Below are positions 5,586-5,793 of a stretch of 5,793 nucleotides of DNA, piece by piece. Below the pieces are notes generated by a model. It was given only the letters and a program-made list of their open reading frames with translations, ran no database searches and was not told the DNA's origin. The position numbers were made by a program, and so were the translations under genes. Each line of letters begins with the position of its first letter. Position 1 is the first letter of the stretch. The stretch is from Deltaproteobacteria bacterium. Its GTDB lineage: Bacteria > Desulfobacterota > Desulfobacteria > Desulfobacterales > ETH-SRB1. The DNA lies in NCBI GenBank assembly GCA_019314185.1, contig JAFCZU010000218.1, forward strand, positions 1 through 5,793. The letters run 5' to 3'.

Positions 5586-5602
5586 TGTTTAATTAAAAGT
5601 AA

Positions 5603-5793
5603 TTAATTAAAAAATATTCGGGTTATGTCATTATAAAACACAAACATCATAAGCATGATTAATATAAAGATGCCTGCCCGCTGAGCAATTTCACGAACTC
5701 TTATGCTTACCGGATGTCCTGTAACTGCCTCAATGAAAAAGAAAACCAGATGACCGCCGTCCAAAACAGGTATGGGAAGAATATTGAGAATGC
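5603..5793 (-). CDS. rseP: RIP metalloprotease RseP, C-terminal fragment (runs off right edge)
   Basis: The last 62 residues of a site-2 (S2P, M50) intramembrane zinc metalloprotease; the start and the HExxH active-site helix are beyond the window. The fragment opens with NILPIPVLDGGH. In RseP this is the conserved NxxPxPxLDGG motif, whose Asp is the third zinc ligand. It continues with FIEAVTGHPVSIRVREIAQRAG, the usual loop before the last transmembrane segment, and then a hydrophobic helix (IFILIMLMMFVFYNDITRIF). The protein sits in the inner membrane and, in well-studied relatives, cleaves anti-sigma factors such as RseA after a first cut by DegS and clears signal peptides. The stop is TAA at 5605-5603. 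It precedes purL on the same strand, separated by the repeat element; no functional link with purine synthesis is implied. Identity is strong because the motif, the loop and the final helix occur in the right order. Confidence 0.93.
   Translation of the reverse strand, partial: ILNILPIPVLDGGHLVFFFIEAVTGHPVSIRVREIAQRAGIFILIMLMMFVFYNDITRIFFN

Larger units (their letters stand above)
5314..5602. other. 289-base intergenic region between rseP and purL
   Basis: No gene is supported. The region contains the heptamer inverted-repeat element (5368-5507) and a GC-rich hairpin set near rseP (5541-5585). The 54 bases before the purL ATG have no convincing promoter or Shine-Dalgarno match. Either purL is read from upstream through the repeat element, or its promoter is not recognisable by eye. 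Confidence 0.6.

Overview
The window reads as a Desulfobacterota-like (sulfate-reducer type, Desulfobacterales-like) chromosome segment with moderate GC. This placement is inference. It rests on the look of the RseP C-terminus, the PilW-type fragment and a roughly 1000-residue PurL paired with a separate 279-residue PurQ. No marker gene is present to settle it. Every supported gene lies on the minus strand, so transcription runs from the right edge to the left.

In transcription order: (1) the C-terminal 62 residues of the site-2 protease RseP (5603-5793, cut by the right edge); (2) a 289-base gap (5314-5602) holding an imperfect inverted-repeat element whose arms are built of heptamers (GAACATC type), followed by purL; (3) purL (2302-5313) and purQ (1466-2305), coupled by a 4-base ATGA overlap, which together form the two-chain FGAM synthase of de novo purine synthesis; (4) a 405-base AT-rich gap (1061-1465) with a second repeat island (octamer CACGAAAA type, a UUCG-loop hairpin and a heptamer doublet) and a weak promoter candidate; (5) a minor-pilin cluster: a FimT/GspH-family pseudopilin (641-1060), a PilV-like pseudopilin (239-613) and the start of a PilW-like pseudopilin (1-233, cut by the left edge).

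The purine pair and the pilin cluster have no evident functional link. PurQ would release ammonia from glutamine and pass it to PurL, which uses ATP to convert FGAR to FGAM. The three pilin-like proteins have type III prepilin leaders and would be processed by PilD, probably as priming or tip subunits of a type IV pilus.

The most interesting points are: PurL carries two tandem PurS-like modules at its N-terminus; several ligands of the auxiliary nucleotide/Mg site known from large PurL appear to be replaced while the catalytic half is intact; and purLQ is bracketed on both sides by islands of short-period inverted repeats. No mobile element, CRISPR array, tRNA or rRNA was seen.
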